Below, one piece after another: positions 35,942 through 43,295 of a stretch of 57,875 bases of DNA. Source of the stretch: an uncultured Lachnospiraceae bacterium (GTDB lineage: Bacteria > Bacillota > Clostridia > Lachnospirales > Lachnospiraceae); assembly GCA_947625875.1 (NCBI GenBank), contig CANQQG010000006.1, positions 1 to 57,875 of the forward strand, in the 5' to 3' direction. The position numbers were made by a program, and so were the translations under genes. The notes beneath the pieces were generated by a model, which saw only the letters and a list, made by a program, of their open reading frames with translations, was not told where the DNA came from and did no database searches. Positions within the stretch are counted from its first letter, which is position 1, and the number at the start of each line of letters is the position of its first letter.

Positions 35942-36446
35942 CTGCACCACCCTTTCTCGCATCGAGGCGTTTCCTCTGTCGGTCAACCTTGAAATCAATC
36001 CGGCGTTCCACTTCCCACTCAGCTTGGAACAGAATCTCCATCTGCCGGCACATAATCCGAACATCGGCAATCTCGTCGATGATGTTATCTCTTGCCGCAG
36101 TCAGTTCCGCTCCCTTTGCCCGCCGCCACTTCAAGAGGGCCTTAATAAGTTCGGACATCTCCTCGATGGCAACATCAACCTGTGGCTGAGTGCCATATTC
36201 GCAGATGCAGCGACGGAAAACAACGTCCCTTTCCTCCGTTTTGCTGTCACAGCCAGTTCCGATAGGACAATCATCCATCCTCTGCTCGTCTTGAGGTCCA
36301 TCTGCAAGTATCTCATGTCCTGTTATATAACACGCCCCTGTTTCTCCGTCCTTAATGTCAAACGCCCAGAACGGGCAAGCTGTGCAGGCTTCTGGCTTAC
36401 ATTCTGCGGTAACAGAAAATCCATGTTCTTTGTAATTTGCTACCAT
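35934..36446 (-). CDS. MazG-like nucleotide pyrophosphohydrolase with Cys-rich N terminus
   Basis: A 170-residue protein. Residues 1-75 form a Cys-rich head (CKPEACTACPFW, CYITGH, CPIGTGC) that may bind metal. Residues about 85-160 are an all-alpha NTP-PPase helix bundle: YGTQPQVDVAIEEMSELIKALLKWRRA and DNIIDEIADVRIMCRQMEILF, with the EExxE and ExxD metal-binding acids. Such enzymes hydrolyse non-canonical or excess NTPs. GGAGG lies six bases before the ATG. The extra Cys-rich head is unusual for a plain MazG protein. In the early operon beside SSB it could shape the nucleotide pool. Confidence 0.82.
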   Translation of the reverse strand: MVANYKEHGFSVTAECKPEACTACPFWAFDIKDGETGACYITGHEILADGPQDEQRMDDCPIGTGCDSKTEERDVVFRRCICEYGTQPQVDVAIEEMSELIKALLKWRRAKGAELTAARDNIIDEIADVRIMCRQMEILFQAEWEVERRIDFKVDRQRKRLDARKGGADA

Positions 36447-36457
36447 ATCCGACCTCC

Positions 36458-36895
36458 TTATACAAACGGCAGTTCCTCGTCGATGTCATCCGGTATATTC
36501 ATAAATCCGTCATCGGTTGAGGAATTATTGGCTGCCGGCTGCTGTTGACTTGCTCCTGCGTTATTCTGAGATGCTGCCTTGCTCTCTGCAAATTCCTGTT
36601 CCTCGACGACCACGGTGGTGGTATATACCTTTACGCCCTCCCTGTTCGTGTATGAGCCTGTCTCAAGCCTCCCTATGGCAACAATCTTCGTCCCCTTGTG
36701 GAGGTACTTCTCGGCAAATTCCGCTCCTTTCCCGAACACGACGCAGGACGGGAAGTCTGCCTCCTGTCCTCCCTCCTGCTTGAACCGGCGGTCTACCGCC
36801 AACGTGTACCGGGCGATGCAGGTATTGTTTGCGTTCTGGGAATAGCTGATTTCCGGGTCTCTTGTGAGTCTACCCATGAGAATTACCTTATTCAA
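36458..36895 (-). CDS. ssb: Single-stranded DNA-binding protein
   Basis: A 145-residue SSB. The OB fold (MNKVILMGRLTRDPEISYSQ, FPSCVVFGKGAEFAEKYLHKGTKIVAIGRLETGSYTNREGVKVYTTTVVVEEQEF) is complete. A Gln/Asn/Ser-rich linker and an acidic tip DDIDEELPFV follow, the docking tail for other replication proteins. Translation uses a TTG start at 36895 (AGGAG about ten bases before), because this gives the canonical MNKVILMGR beginning. It protects single-stranded DNA during phage replication. Confidence 0.93.
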   Translation of the reverse strand: MNKVILMGRLTRDPEISYSQNANNTCIARYTLAVDRRFKQEGGQEADFPSCVVFGKGAEFAEKYLHKGTKIVAIGRLETGSYTNREGVKVYTTTVVVEEQEFAESKAASQNNAGASQQQPAANNSSTDDGFMNIPDDIDEELPFV

Positions 36896-36919
36896 TTCAA
36901 ATCTCTCCTTTCTTCAGAC

Positions 36920-36937
36920 GGCGGCTTAACAGCCGCC
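36920..36937 (-). promoter_or_regulatory. Hairpin just downstream of the lectin-fold gene
   Basis: Six-base GC arms GGCGGC and GCCGCC with a six-base loop, ten bases after the stop of the lectin-fold gene. Hairpins or cruciforms at this position occur next to the mutagenic-homing site of diversity-generating retroelements. It could equally be a processing or attenuation hairpin before ssb. Confidence 0.45.
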
Positions 36938-36946
36938 AAACAGATT

Positions 36947-38020
36947 TCAGTTTTCAGAATCCAGTTTACGGTAAAAAGCGGAGCGGAAACCGACGTTGCC
37001 GTCCGAGTTCGACCGCAAGCCGTGGAGGTTCAAAAAGAACACACCGGCACCGGCACCAGCGAGCCAGCCGCCGGCAAACGGCAAACGCTCGCCATCTGTA
37101 TAGGCATACAGATAGGCTCCCGGTTCGCCGGGGTATAGACCGAGTTCTTTCATTTCCTCAGTGATGGAGAAATCGAATCTCGCATCTCCCCACTCGCATC
37201 CATCGCATTCATCGCTCCCGTCGAGGTCCTCCCCGTTGTTCGTGAACAAAATGCCATCTGTTGCGTCGATGCAGATAGGTCTTGCCTCCGAAAGCATCGT
37301 TTTCCACGCCTCGCTGTCCTTTGAGAGGTCGGCGACAGCAGCATCATTGTCCGGGATAAACTGCAAAACTCCGTCCATGAGCCGCAGTCCGGCAAACCAC
37401 TCCCAAACATTCCCGCAGAGGTCCGACACGCCGAATGGAGTATGGTCGTGGTTCCATGTCGCAGGACCGGAGCCGGTCAGCGTCTTTCCTCCTCCGTATG
37501 TTTGCCCTTTTTCGGAGTCGTCCCGATGCCATTTCCCGTAGTTCGTGTTGCCATGCGGGAATACGTCGTTCTTCTTGCAGATATTGGCAAGCAGTCCCCT
37601 CTCCGCTGCGGTCCACAGATGCCATCCTTCTCCCTTACTCCTGCAAGCCTCCACCGCCTCGTCAAACGTGACATTGACCGCCGGCTGCTGCATCGGGAGG
37701 GAATACGCCTTCCCGTTGATGATGGTATTCGGGAACTTGCTGATGTAGATTTCATCATAGATTTCTTTGTTGATGACAAATGCAGGATGAACCTTGTCCG
37801 ACCCTCCGAACAATTCTTCATTCGTGACCCTTGAGAACCGCACCATTACGGACGAGATGCCTGCCTTATCATAGATGACTACATTGTCCGCTCTGAACGG
37901 CTCATACTCCGGCATCTTGATGAATACGCCGCAGCCGTTCTCTCCGATTGTGATTGAGGATGCGTGGCATATTCCGTCGCCATCCCTCCGTTTACAGTTC
38001 CGTGTGCATTTCACTTCCAT
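36947..38020 (-). CDS. FGE-sulfatase/C-type-lectin-fold protein, DGR-target-like
   Basis: A 357-residue protein. A Cys-rich head (CTRNCKRRDGDGICHAS) precedes a small domain. From about 85 onward is an FGE-sulfatase/C-type-lectin fold (GWHLWTAAERGLLANICKKN, PFGVSDLCGNVWEWFAGL, GAYLYAYTDGERLPFAGGW). The last 40 residues (AGAGAGVFFLNLHGLRSNSDGNVGFRSAFY) match the variable end of diversity-generating-retroelement targets. A hairpin lies ten bases beyond the stop. No reverse transcriptase is visible in the window. GGAGG lies eight bases before ATG 38020; the earlier in-frame ATG overlaps the box. A plain formylglycine enzyme is possible but its catalytic Cys pair is not evident. Confidence 0.78.
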   Translation of the reverse strand: MEVKCTRNCKRRDGDGICHASSITIGENGCGVFIKMPEYEPFRADNVVIYDKAGISSVMVRFSRVTNEELFGGSDKVHPAFVINKEIYDEIYISKFPNTIINGKAYSLPMQQPAVNVTFDEAVEACRSKGEGWHLWTAAERGLLANICKKNDVFPHGNTNYGKWHRDDSEKGQTYGGGKTLTGSGPATWNHDHTPFGVSDLCGNVWEWFAGLRLMDGVLQFIPDNDAAVADLSKDSEAWKTMLSEARPICIDATDGILFTNNGEDLDGSDECDGCEWGDARFDFSITEEMKELGLYPGEPGAYLYAYTDGERLPFAGGWLAGAGAGVFFLNLHGLRSNSDGNVGFRSAFYRKLDSEN

Positions 38021-38034
38021 TTCCGTTTCCTCCT

Positions 38035-38727
38035 TCATAATTCATATTTCTTGCCCTTACTGCCTTTCTCCTTGTATTTGGAGAACGGCTCTATCCATAC
38101 AACCTTGCCGGACTTGTAATGCCGGTAGAAACCACGAACCTTTACTTCGTGTTCCGGTTCGGTGTACTTCCTTTTCTGTCCAGGGAGCCGCAGTTTCTTC
38201 TCGTCGAACTCCTCGATGACATACTGCTTTCTGATGAGCGGCAGAGGTCTCGTCTTGTCCCTCTGGATTTTCTTCGCCTCGTGTCTGGACCGGACTCCCT
38301 TGTCCTCAACCGTTACAATCTCCCGGTAGTATGCCATGAACAACATCAGCGTATGGTACTTGAGGGCCTCCTTCATATCGGTTTTGTCTGCCATCATAAC
38401 CATCCGCAGCAAATCTCTCCGCTCTTTCGGAAGGTTCGGTGCTATCCGGTAGTTGTTCGCAATCCAAGTCTTGGGGTCATAATCGAACGTGACTACCGCC
38501 GGGAGATGCGGTTTTACCGCCGTATATATGGCAATCTCCACCACGCCTCCCTTTGCCTCGAATGTCATCTCGATTTTTTCCTCCTGCAACTCGATGACTC
38601 CTGCATCCATCGGGGCGTGAAACTCCGCTTTGTCGAGCCAATCCCTATTCTTGTAATACCAGTTCAGCACCATGCTCATCCGGGCGTTGCTCTTGACGAT
38701 AATTCTGTCGGCAGACTTCCGGTCCAT
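38035..38727 (-). CDS. Prophage hypothetical protein, 230 residues, basic C terminus
   Basis: An N-terminal half with MDRKSADRIIVKSNARMSMV and strands (VIELQEEKIEMTFEAKGGVVEIAIYTAVKPHLPAVVTF) is followed by a helical, strongly basic C-terminal half. RSRHEAKKIQRDKTRPLPL and GFYRHYKSGKVVWIEPFSKYKEK are typical of DNA- or RNA-binding tails. GGAGG precedes the ATG at 38727 by seven bases. The gene is upstream of the lectin-fold gene, with which it overlaps if the longer start is used. No named domain is evident to me. Confidence 0.7.
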   Translation of the reverse strand: MDRKSADRIIVKSNARMSMVLNWYYKNRDWLDKAEFHAPMDAGVIELQEEKIEMTFEAKGGVVEIAIYTAVKPHLPAVVTFDYDPKTWIANNYRIAPNLPKERRDLLRMVMMADKTDMKEALKYHTLMLFMAYYREIVTVEDKGVRSRHEAKKIQRDKTRPLPLIRKQYVIEEFDEKKLRLPGQKRKYTEPEHEVKVRGFYRHYKSGKVVWIEPFSKYKEKGSKGKKYEL

Positions 38728-38739
38728 ACCGCCACCTCC

Positions 38740-39171
38740 TTAGAACGAAAATCCCATATCGCTTTCGATTTCGGAAATTTCATCTGCGAGATACTTCCGG
38801 TAAATATCTTCATTGTTGAGGAAATAAACGTGGGTATCGAGGCAGTTACAGAACCAGTCCACATCCTCCTCCGGGTCGCAGGAATCCAGTTCGTCAATCT
38901 GTTCCTGCATCATCTCGTATTCCTCCGAGTCTCCGTCGTATCCGTCACGCTCGCAAGCAATCTCCTCCAACTTCTCCCTCAGCTTGTCGGAGAGAGCATC
39001 CTTTCCTTTCTCGAAAATCTCCCCTGTGATGAGGTTAAGCGTGGGGCGTATTCCTTCAGCAATCAATTCGTCATAGATTTCTCCAAGGTCATATCCGACA
39101 TCATCGAGGATGCTCAAGTCGAGAACGCCACAGTCGAGAATACTGCATAACAAACTTTCCGCTCCTGTCAT
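38740..39171 (-). CDS. Acidic prophage protein, 143 residues
   Basis: An unusually acidic protein (many Asp/Glu; DSEEYEMMQEQIDELDSCDPEEDVDWFCNC). It could mimic DNA or bind basic partners, but that is inference. It begins MTGAESLLCSILDCGVLDLS and has a predicted helical middle. The ATG at 39171 overlaps the previous stop (ATGA) and has GGAGG seven bases before it. No family match is recognised. Confidence 0.7.
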   Translation of the reverse strand: MTGAESLLCSILDCGVLDLSILDDVGYDLGEIYDELIAEGIRPTLNLITGEIFEKGKDALSDKLREKLEEIACERDGYDGDSEEYEMMQEQIDELDSCDPEEDVDWFCNCLDTHVYFLNNEDIYRKYLADEISEIESDMGFSF

Positions 39172-39803
39172 TTCAGCACCTCCTCTATCGCCCTGTCCCC
39201 GTCGAACCAGTATTCTTTGGTTCCGAGTTTGCCTTTCGTGTACCCTTTCATCGTCATCTGGTACTGCTGTTCCGCTTTCGGGTCGTGCCAGTGCAGGTCA
39301 CGCTCCTTGTAAAGCGGTATCCAGTGCGCCTCGTAGAATGAGTACCCGCAGCCGTCAATCCCGAAGAAATATCCCCACTCGTCGTTCTCGTAGATGCGGA
39401 ACCCGCACTGAGACATCTTTTCGATGCCTCCGAGTTCTTCGAGCCAGTAATCATCCGCTGAGTCTCCGAAACTCCACAGCCATCCCCACATAGGGAGAAA
39501 ACCGTCTCTTTCTACCTCGAAATCGTCAATCCCGACTTCTACCGTGTTGCCGTCGTCGAGGTTGATGAGGTAAACGTCGGACTCCCGGATGAAATTCTCA
39601 ATCTCGCCATAGGACTCATAATCTCCGCATCCGTCCGGGAGGTCAAAAACGTAAACCCTGTCTCCAATCCTCGGAACCGTTACCTCGTGCCAATCCTCCG
39701 GCTTTGCGTTCATCAGAGTCTGAATCATATCCTGCGGATACGAGTTCATTTCCGAAACCCACCTGTGAGCCGCATCACTTATCGTCATCCCATTTGCACT
39801 CAT
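39168..39803 (-). CDS. Prophage hypothetical protein, 211 residues
   Basis: A Trp/Tyr/Asp-rich protein. A short N-terminal helix is followed by a strand-rich region (RIGDRVYVFDLPDGCGDYESYGEIENF, NLDDGNTVEVGIDDFEVERD) that looks like an SH3- or KOW-type barrel. The second half is aromatic (WGWLWSFGDSADDYWLEELGG, GYFFGIDGCGYSFYEAHWIPLYKER). GGAGG lies about eight bases before the ATG. Nothing in it points to a reaction. It is conserved in style with other large-clostridial-phage accessory proteins; the function is unknown. Confidence 0.7.
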   Translation of the reverse strand: MSANGMTISDAAHRWVSEMNSYPQDMIQTLMNAKPEDWHEVTVPRIGDRVYVFDLPDGCGDYESYGEIENFIRESDVYLINLDDGNTVEVGIDDFEVERDGFLPMWGWLWSFGDSADDYWLEELGGIEKMSQCGFRIYENDEWGYFFGIDGCGYSFYEAHWIPLYKERDLHWHDPKAEQQYQMTMKGYTKGKLGTKEYWFDGDRAIEEVLK

Positions 39804-39815
39804 CTCAGAACCTCC

Positions 39816-40085
39816 TTAAACAATTACGTCATCGAGCGTCTCAACGTCGAAGAACGTGTACTTTCTCCTCGGACCCATCGGGTGCTTTCTCTGCAAGCTG
39901 CTCAAGACGTAGCACTCGTGCTTTTCCCCGGATACATCAGTTACTGTCTCGGTCTGCTTGAGGAGACGCATCTCCGAAAGCCTCTCCCCGAAGAACTTCA
40001 GCGTGTCATGGTCGAAGAAATGACCGTGGGGATGCTTTTCTTTGTAAGCATCCACCAACCCATATACCGAACTTATCTTCCTCAT
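39816..40085 (-). CDS. Conserved phage protein, 89 residues
   Basis: MRKISSVYGLVDAYKEKHPH and then GHFFDHDTLKFFGERLSEMRLLKQTETVTDVSGEKHECYVLSSLQRKHPMGPRRKYTFFDVETLDDVIV. The pattern YxxYKxxHPxGHFFDxxTLKFFGERxSEM.. is one I associate with small proteins of many clostridial plasmids, phages and ICEs, of unknown function. AAAGGAG precedes the ATG at 40085, which overlaps the preceding stop as ATGA. It probably folds as one mixed alpha/beta domain. Confidence 0.78.
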   Translation of the reverse strand: MRKISSVYGLVDAYKEKHPHGHFFDHDTLKFFGERLSEMRLLKQTETVTDVSGEKHECYVLSSLQRKHPMGPRRKYTFFDVETLDDVIV

Positions 40086-40519
40086 TCCTGCTCCTCCTTT
40101 CCTGTGATGATTGCGAACGCCTCCTTGAGGACCGCCAGTTTCCGCTCTGCCTCCGCTGCCCTTGCGTTGGCATCTGCAAGCTGTCTGTCCGTCTCCTCCC
40201 AATTCCATTTCAGAGTCTTGATGTCGTTCTCCATCTTCTGCATCTGAATCCTGTCCTTGTCGAACAACTCGTGATACCTCTTTGCATCCGCTGCTGTCCT
40301 CGTCTCGAACAGCTTGTCTTTCTTGGCTATCTCTGCCTCCAAGTCCTCAATCCGTCTTGCCCGGAGCCGCATCAGCCTCTCTGCCCCGCCCTGCTTTTTC
40401 CACATCTTGCAGAAAGCATCTTTATCGAGGTCGGTTCCCATGTACTCATTCTCGATTTCTGCATACTCGTCTGCTGTCGGCTCAAACTTTGTTCTCTCTA
40501 TAAACTCACTTCTCATCAT
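40082..40519 (-). CDS. Coiled-coil prophage protein, 145 residues
   Basis: A charged helical protein: residues about 45-135 are a continuous coiled coil (RRIEDLEAEIAKKDKLFETR, MQKMENDIKTLKWNWEETDRQLADANARAAEAERKLAVLKEAF). GGAGG lies nine bases before the start at 40519. It is the first gene downstream of promoter module A and so heads the leftmost operon. Likely a scaffold or oligomeric partner; no catalytic motif. Confidence 0.75.
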   Translation of the reverse strand: MMRSEFIERTKFEPTADEYAEIENEYMGTDLDKDAFCKMWKKQGGAERLMRLRARRIEDLEAEIAKKDKLFETRTAADAKRYHELFDKDRIQMQKMENDIKTLKWNWEETDRQLADANARAAEAERKLAVLKEAFAIITGKEEQE

Positions 40520-40560
40520 AATGGCTTACCTCCTTGCCTTTCTGTTTGTTTTAGCGTAAG

Positions 40561-40591
40561 CGTACGATAGCAGAACCTCCTACCATGTCAA
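40561..40591 (-). promoter_or_regulatory. Prophage promoter module A
   Basis: On the minus strand TTGACA (40591-40586), a 16-base spacer containing GGAGG and ending TGC, then TATCGT (40569-40564) and ACG. One of five matching modules; it drives the 40519 to 34497 operon. Confidence 0.75.
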
Positions 40592-40649
40592 TAGTTTTAC
40601 GGATATTTTTTAGGAAATTTCCGTATTTTTCTTGGAGCTTTCCAACGGC

Positions 40650-41030
40650 TTAGGTATGAGAAATAAGCCACCGGAAACAATCAGCCTTGTTTCCAAATTC
40701 TTCGACCTCAAATACCTCCGCTTTGGAGTAGATGCCGATAATCGTGCAGTCGTCCTTCTCGGCGTAGAACATATTGCCCTTTACGCCGCCGCACTGGATT
40801 TCATCAATCATCCCCTCGCACACTTTCCGGATGCCGTCGTTATCGACTATCTCCACCCGGTATCCGATATGCTCCATGACCTCAAGGAACCTCTCTGCCT
40901 TGAGGTCCTGCTGTCTGTTCAACTGCTGATTGATGACCCGCACATCCTCTCCGAGAGACTTCGCCAATTCGGTCTGGGACATCTTCTTTTCCTTCATACA
41001 TTCAAGTACCAACTCAATTACTTTCGCCAT
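40650..41030 (-). CDS. HTH (XRE-type) protein with added C-terminal domain
   Basis: A 126-residue protein whose first 60 residues form an XRE helix-turn-helix (ELVLECMKEKKMSQTELAKSLGEDVRVINQQLNRQQDLKAERFLEVMEHIGY). The remainder (VEIVDNDGIRKVCEGMIDEIQCGG..FYAEKDDCTIIGIYSKAEVFEVEEFGNKADCFRWL) is an added alpha/beta part. It could be the prophage's operator-binding regulator, or a minor regulator within the early operon. GGAG lies six bases before the ATG at 41030. It sits at the end of the operon begun at promoter B, and promoter A lies 59 bp past its stop. Confidence 0.78.
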   Translation of the reverse strand: MAKVIELVLECMKEKKMSQTELAKSLGEDVRVINQQLNRQQDLKAERFLEVMEHIGYRVEIVDNDGIRKVCEGMIDEIQCGGVKGNMFYAEKDDCTIIGIYSKAEVFEVEEFGNKADCFRWLISHT

Positions 41031-41469
41031 CACGCTCTCCTTTCAAAATACTGTCAACCGCCGCCTCTATCGTGCTATTGTACGGAATGTTGCAGTCGGC
41101 TATGTGGCGGTACTCCTGCATCATCCGCTGAATCATGTCCTCCGAGACATCCGGGAAATCTTTCCGCTCCTCCAATTCATTCAGAATATCTTCCCGGAGG
41201 TACTCGTCGTCCTTTTCCCGGTAAATCATCTCTCTGACGTGGTCCGGGAACCCTACTGATACGATGTTGCCGGACTCGTCAAAGCCGACGCTCAGTTTCT
41301 CGCAGAACGCCTCGATGCAATCCTCCGGGCAATCCTCCTCGTCCGGGTCCGGATGCCCCAACTCCATCATCAGAGTTCTGGTCTGGTCTCTCGCCTCGTC
41401 TTTCGTATTGAGTGCAGGCTCGCCGCAGCCGGCTCCCACCGCATTTTCAAATATCTCATTCCAGTTCAT
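41014..41469 (-). CDS. Acidic prophage protein, 151 residues
   Basis: MNWNEIFENAVGAGCGEPAL, rich in Glu/Asp (DPDEEDCPEDCIEAFCEKLSVGFDESGN) with several cysteines and a helical C-terminal half (MIYREKDDEYLREDILNELEERKDFPDVSEDMIQRMMQEYRHIADC). GGAGAGGAG precedes the ATG at 41469; the longer frame upstream overlaps an adjacent gene. It overlaps the HTH gene by 17 bp. Unknown function. Confidence 0.7.
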   Translation of the reverse strand: MNWNEIFENAVGAGCGEPALNTKDEARDQTRTLMMELGHPDPDEEDCPEDCIEAFCEKLSVGFDESGNIVSVGFPDHVREMIYREKDDEYLREDILNELEERKDFPDVSEDMIQRMMQEYRHIADCNIPYNSTIEAAVDSILKGERDGESN

Positions 41470-41485
41470 TTCTTCTCTCCTCTCC

Positions 41486-41773
41486 TCAGAAATACGACCT
41501 GCCGTACCGCTTTCTAAATTCTTCTCTCGTCCCAATCTTCCCCTCGAAGATTGCCTGTCCGAGCATCTTCGACAGTTTCTCAGCCATCGGGTTATCGTGG
41601 ATGCGGTGCAGCTTGTCTCCCATATTGTGACAGTTATTGCATACAGGAACCTTGAGTCCGTCCTTCTCGCTGAGTTCCCGCCCCGCCGTCCCGAATATCA
41701 GATGATGCTCGCCCTCTGCCTGTCTGCCGCAGAAAAAACAGATGTCGGCATAGTCGGTAACGATGCTGTCCAT
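41486..41773 (-). CDS. HNH-like zinc protein
   Basis: A 95-residue protein with a CFFCGRQAEGEHHLIFG start and VCNNCHNMGDKLHRIH: two CxxC pairs, a HH and a later His, as in HNH/NinG-type phage endonucleases. GGAGG precedes the ATG at 41773, which overlaps the previous stop (TGATG). The catalytic asparagine/histidine layout is plausible. Nuclease activity is inferred, not shown. Such proteins in phages cut DNA for packaging or recombination. Confidence 0.7.
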   Translation of the reverse strand: MDSIVTDYADICFFCGRQAEGEHHLIFGTAGRELSEKDGLKVPVCNNCHNMGDKLHRIHDNPMAEKLSKMLGQAIFEGKIGTREEFRKRYGRSYF

Positions 41774-42108
41774 CACTCCCCACCTCCTTCCATCCAAAGA
41801 GTTTCATCCCAATTACCGGATGCCTTGACGAAATTCTGATACAACTCCTCCGCTGTCATATCGACGGTTGGAGTTCCATCAACACTGACAATTTCTTGAA
41901 TTTCAAACCAAGCATGGTCGTCATCGTTGATGTCCCCGAAACGGTCCTCCGGGAGTCCGACCTGCCTTGGGACGAAATACTCTCCATCATCACAGGACGC
42001 TATGATTTCTTTAATCTGTCGGTCCGTAAGGGTTCCTTCCACTATCTGCTGATTCGGGACCTTGTAATTGGAGCCGTCCCGGTACAGATACTCAATCCTC
42101 GTGTTCAT
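41773..42108 (-). CDS. Acidic prophage protein, 111 residues
   Basis: MNTRIEYLYRDGSNYKVPNQ, with a DRQIKEIIASCDDGEYFVPRQVGLPEDRFGDINDDDHAWFEIQEI core. The pattern LYRDxxNYKxxNxxVVxG..T..Q...I is familiar from small phage proteins without known function. It ends in the acidic WMEGGGE. AGGAG precedes the ATG and its stop codon overlaps the start of the HNH-like gene. No domain is named. Confidence 0.7.
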   Translation of the reverse strand: MNTRIEYLYRDGSNYKVPNQQIVEGTLTDRQIKEIIASCDDGEYFVPRQVGLPEDRFGDINDDDHAWFEIQEIVSVDGTPTVDMTAEELYQNFVKASGNWDETLWMEGGGE

Positions 42109-42343
42109 GCTGCTCCTTTCTCTGCTCCTCCCAACATGAGGGGCAGTATATCTGATTGCTGTTCTGCATCATCTCCATATACTCTTTCCTGCCGAACCGG
42201 TCGATGAAACATTTGGAGCAGAACGTGTTTCCACACTTCTCGCATCCCCACAGTTCCCCGTGTTCATCGTCCGCTGCATCCCACTCATTCTCAAATCCGC
42301 AGGTATCGCAGGAATAGGTATCGGTGCTGCTGTTGTATGCCAT
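42092..42343 (-). CDS. Small multi-zinc protein, 83 residues
   Basis: Four cysteine pairs: CDTCGFENEWD, CEKCGNTFCSKCFIDRFG and CPSCWEEQRKEQ. The spacing is like a cross-brace RING/FYVE-type zinc fold, so it probably binds two zincs and a partner protein. GGAGG precedes the ATG at 42343, and it overlaps the next gene by 17 bp. One of at least six cysteine-rich small proteins in this operon. Confidence 0.72.
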   Translation of the reverse strand: MAYNSSTDTYSCDTCGFENEWDAADDEHGELWGCEKCGNTFCSKCFIDRFGRKEYMEMMQNSNQIYCPSCWEEQRKEQHEHED

Positions 42344-42386
42344 ACAATGCCTCCTTTCTACCCGTTATAGGCTCTGGCTGCCTTTT

Positions 42387-42692
42387 TCAGACCTGCATAG
42401 GTATATTTGTAGGGTTCTGTTCCTGTTGGCTTGCTCCTGCCCTTTTCTGTGACTTCTCGTGAGTGGAGCCTCGGAAACAACTGCCTCCTCTCATCTTCCC
42501 GTTCGCATAAACGCCGTGCCAGTCGCATACCTTTTTCGGGTTATCGTCGGCGTGGAGACATTCATCGCACAGCATGATTTCGTGACCGCATTGCCAACAC
42601 TTCGCAACAAAACCCTGTTTCTCCACATCCCAATTTTCAAATACATTCTCGCTCATGCAATGAGGGCAAACCTCAACAGCCTCAGTCGTCAT
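42387..42692 (-). CDS. Small zinc-finger-like protein, 101 residues
   Basis: MTTEAVEVCPHCMSENVFEN opens a four-Cys module (CPHC, CWQC, then CDEC and a later CDWH). The C-terminal third is basic and Gln/Ser-rich. The ATG at 42692 shares bases with the preceding TAA (TAATG) and has GGAGG about ten bases upstream. It may bind metal and nucleic acid; there is no catalytic motif. Confidence 0.7.
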   Translation of the reverse strand: MTTEAVEVCPHCMSENVFENWDVEKQGFVAKCWQCGHEIMLCDECLHADDNPKKVCDWHGVYANGKMRGGSCFRGSTHEKSQKRAGASQQEQNPTNIPMQV

Positions 42693-43060
42693 TATGGCTC
42701 GACCTCCTTCCCACAGTTCGGGCAAACCTTGTCATTGCAGCCGTCCCCGTAATCTACCAGTTTTCCGCATCCCTCGCAGATGACCCATTCTTCGTTCCGA
42801 ATCCAGTCCTCGATGAGGGTTTCCGGGTGCTGCCAGTCAAGTCCCTCGAACAATTCATCTGCGAACTCCTGCTGACCGTTGCATATATTGAGGATGTCAT
42901 TCCCGGTATATACGGAATCGGACAACTCCGGCACATAACACGGCTCGTCTTTCCGGTTCCGGTAGGCATCCTCGTCCTTGAAAATCATGCCCTGCCTATA
43001 ATACTCCCTGCTGATGGAGTATTCGCCGCCCTTTTCTTCAATGCTGCCTACTTTCAGCAT
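42692..43060 (-). CDS. Prophage protein with C-terminal zinc ribbon
   Basis: A 122-residue protein. The first 85 residues are an acidic alpha/beta part (EYSISREYYRQGMIFKDEDAYRNRKDEPCYVPEL, GQQEFADELFEGLDWQHPETLIEDW). The end is a ribbon: CEGCGKLVDYGDGCNDKVCPNCG. Known clostridial phage families carry the same split. GGAGG lies before the ATG. Unknown role; probably a regulator or adaptor that binds nucleic acid through the ribbon. Confidence 0.72.
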   Translation of the reverse strand: MLKVGSIEEKGGEYSISREYYRQGMIFKDEDAYRNRKDEPCYVPELSDSVYTGNDILNICNGQQEFADELFEGLDWQHPETLIEDWIRNEEWVICEGCGKLVDYGDGCNDKVCPNCGKEVEP

Positions 43061-43295
43061 CCGACCACCTCCTGCAAAACTCCTCGTCAGAATGGAAATA
43101 CGCCGCCTTTGTCTCGTCTATTGCTGAGATGAAATCGTCCCAACTGTCAAAGCACAGCACTTTTCCGCAGCCTCTGACTGTAATGTCTGTTCCGTCCTTT
43201 CCTACGGAGATATACGCCTCCTCCATCAAGTTCCCGGACCTTATCATAAGGTCGGTTCCTTTTCCGTTGCTCACAGACTTATACCGGGAACTCAT
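43038..43295 (-). CDS. Prophage hypothetical protein, 85 residues
   Basis: MSSRYKSVSNGKGTDLMIRS followed by strands and a short helical end (GKVLCFDSWDDFISAIDETKAAYFHSDEEFCRRWSDAES). The ATG at 43295 overlaps the previous stop codon (ATGA) and has AAGGAGG seven bases upstream, typical of coupled genes in this operon. The fold is probably a small alpha+beta sheet. No family is recognised. Confidence 0.7.
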   Translation of the reverse strand: MSSRYKSVSNGKGTDLMIRSGNLMEEAYISVGKDGTDITVRGCGKVLCFDSWDDFISAIDETKAAYFHSDEEFCRRWSDAESRQH

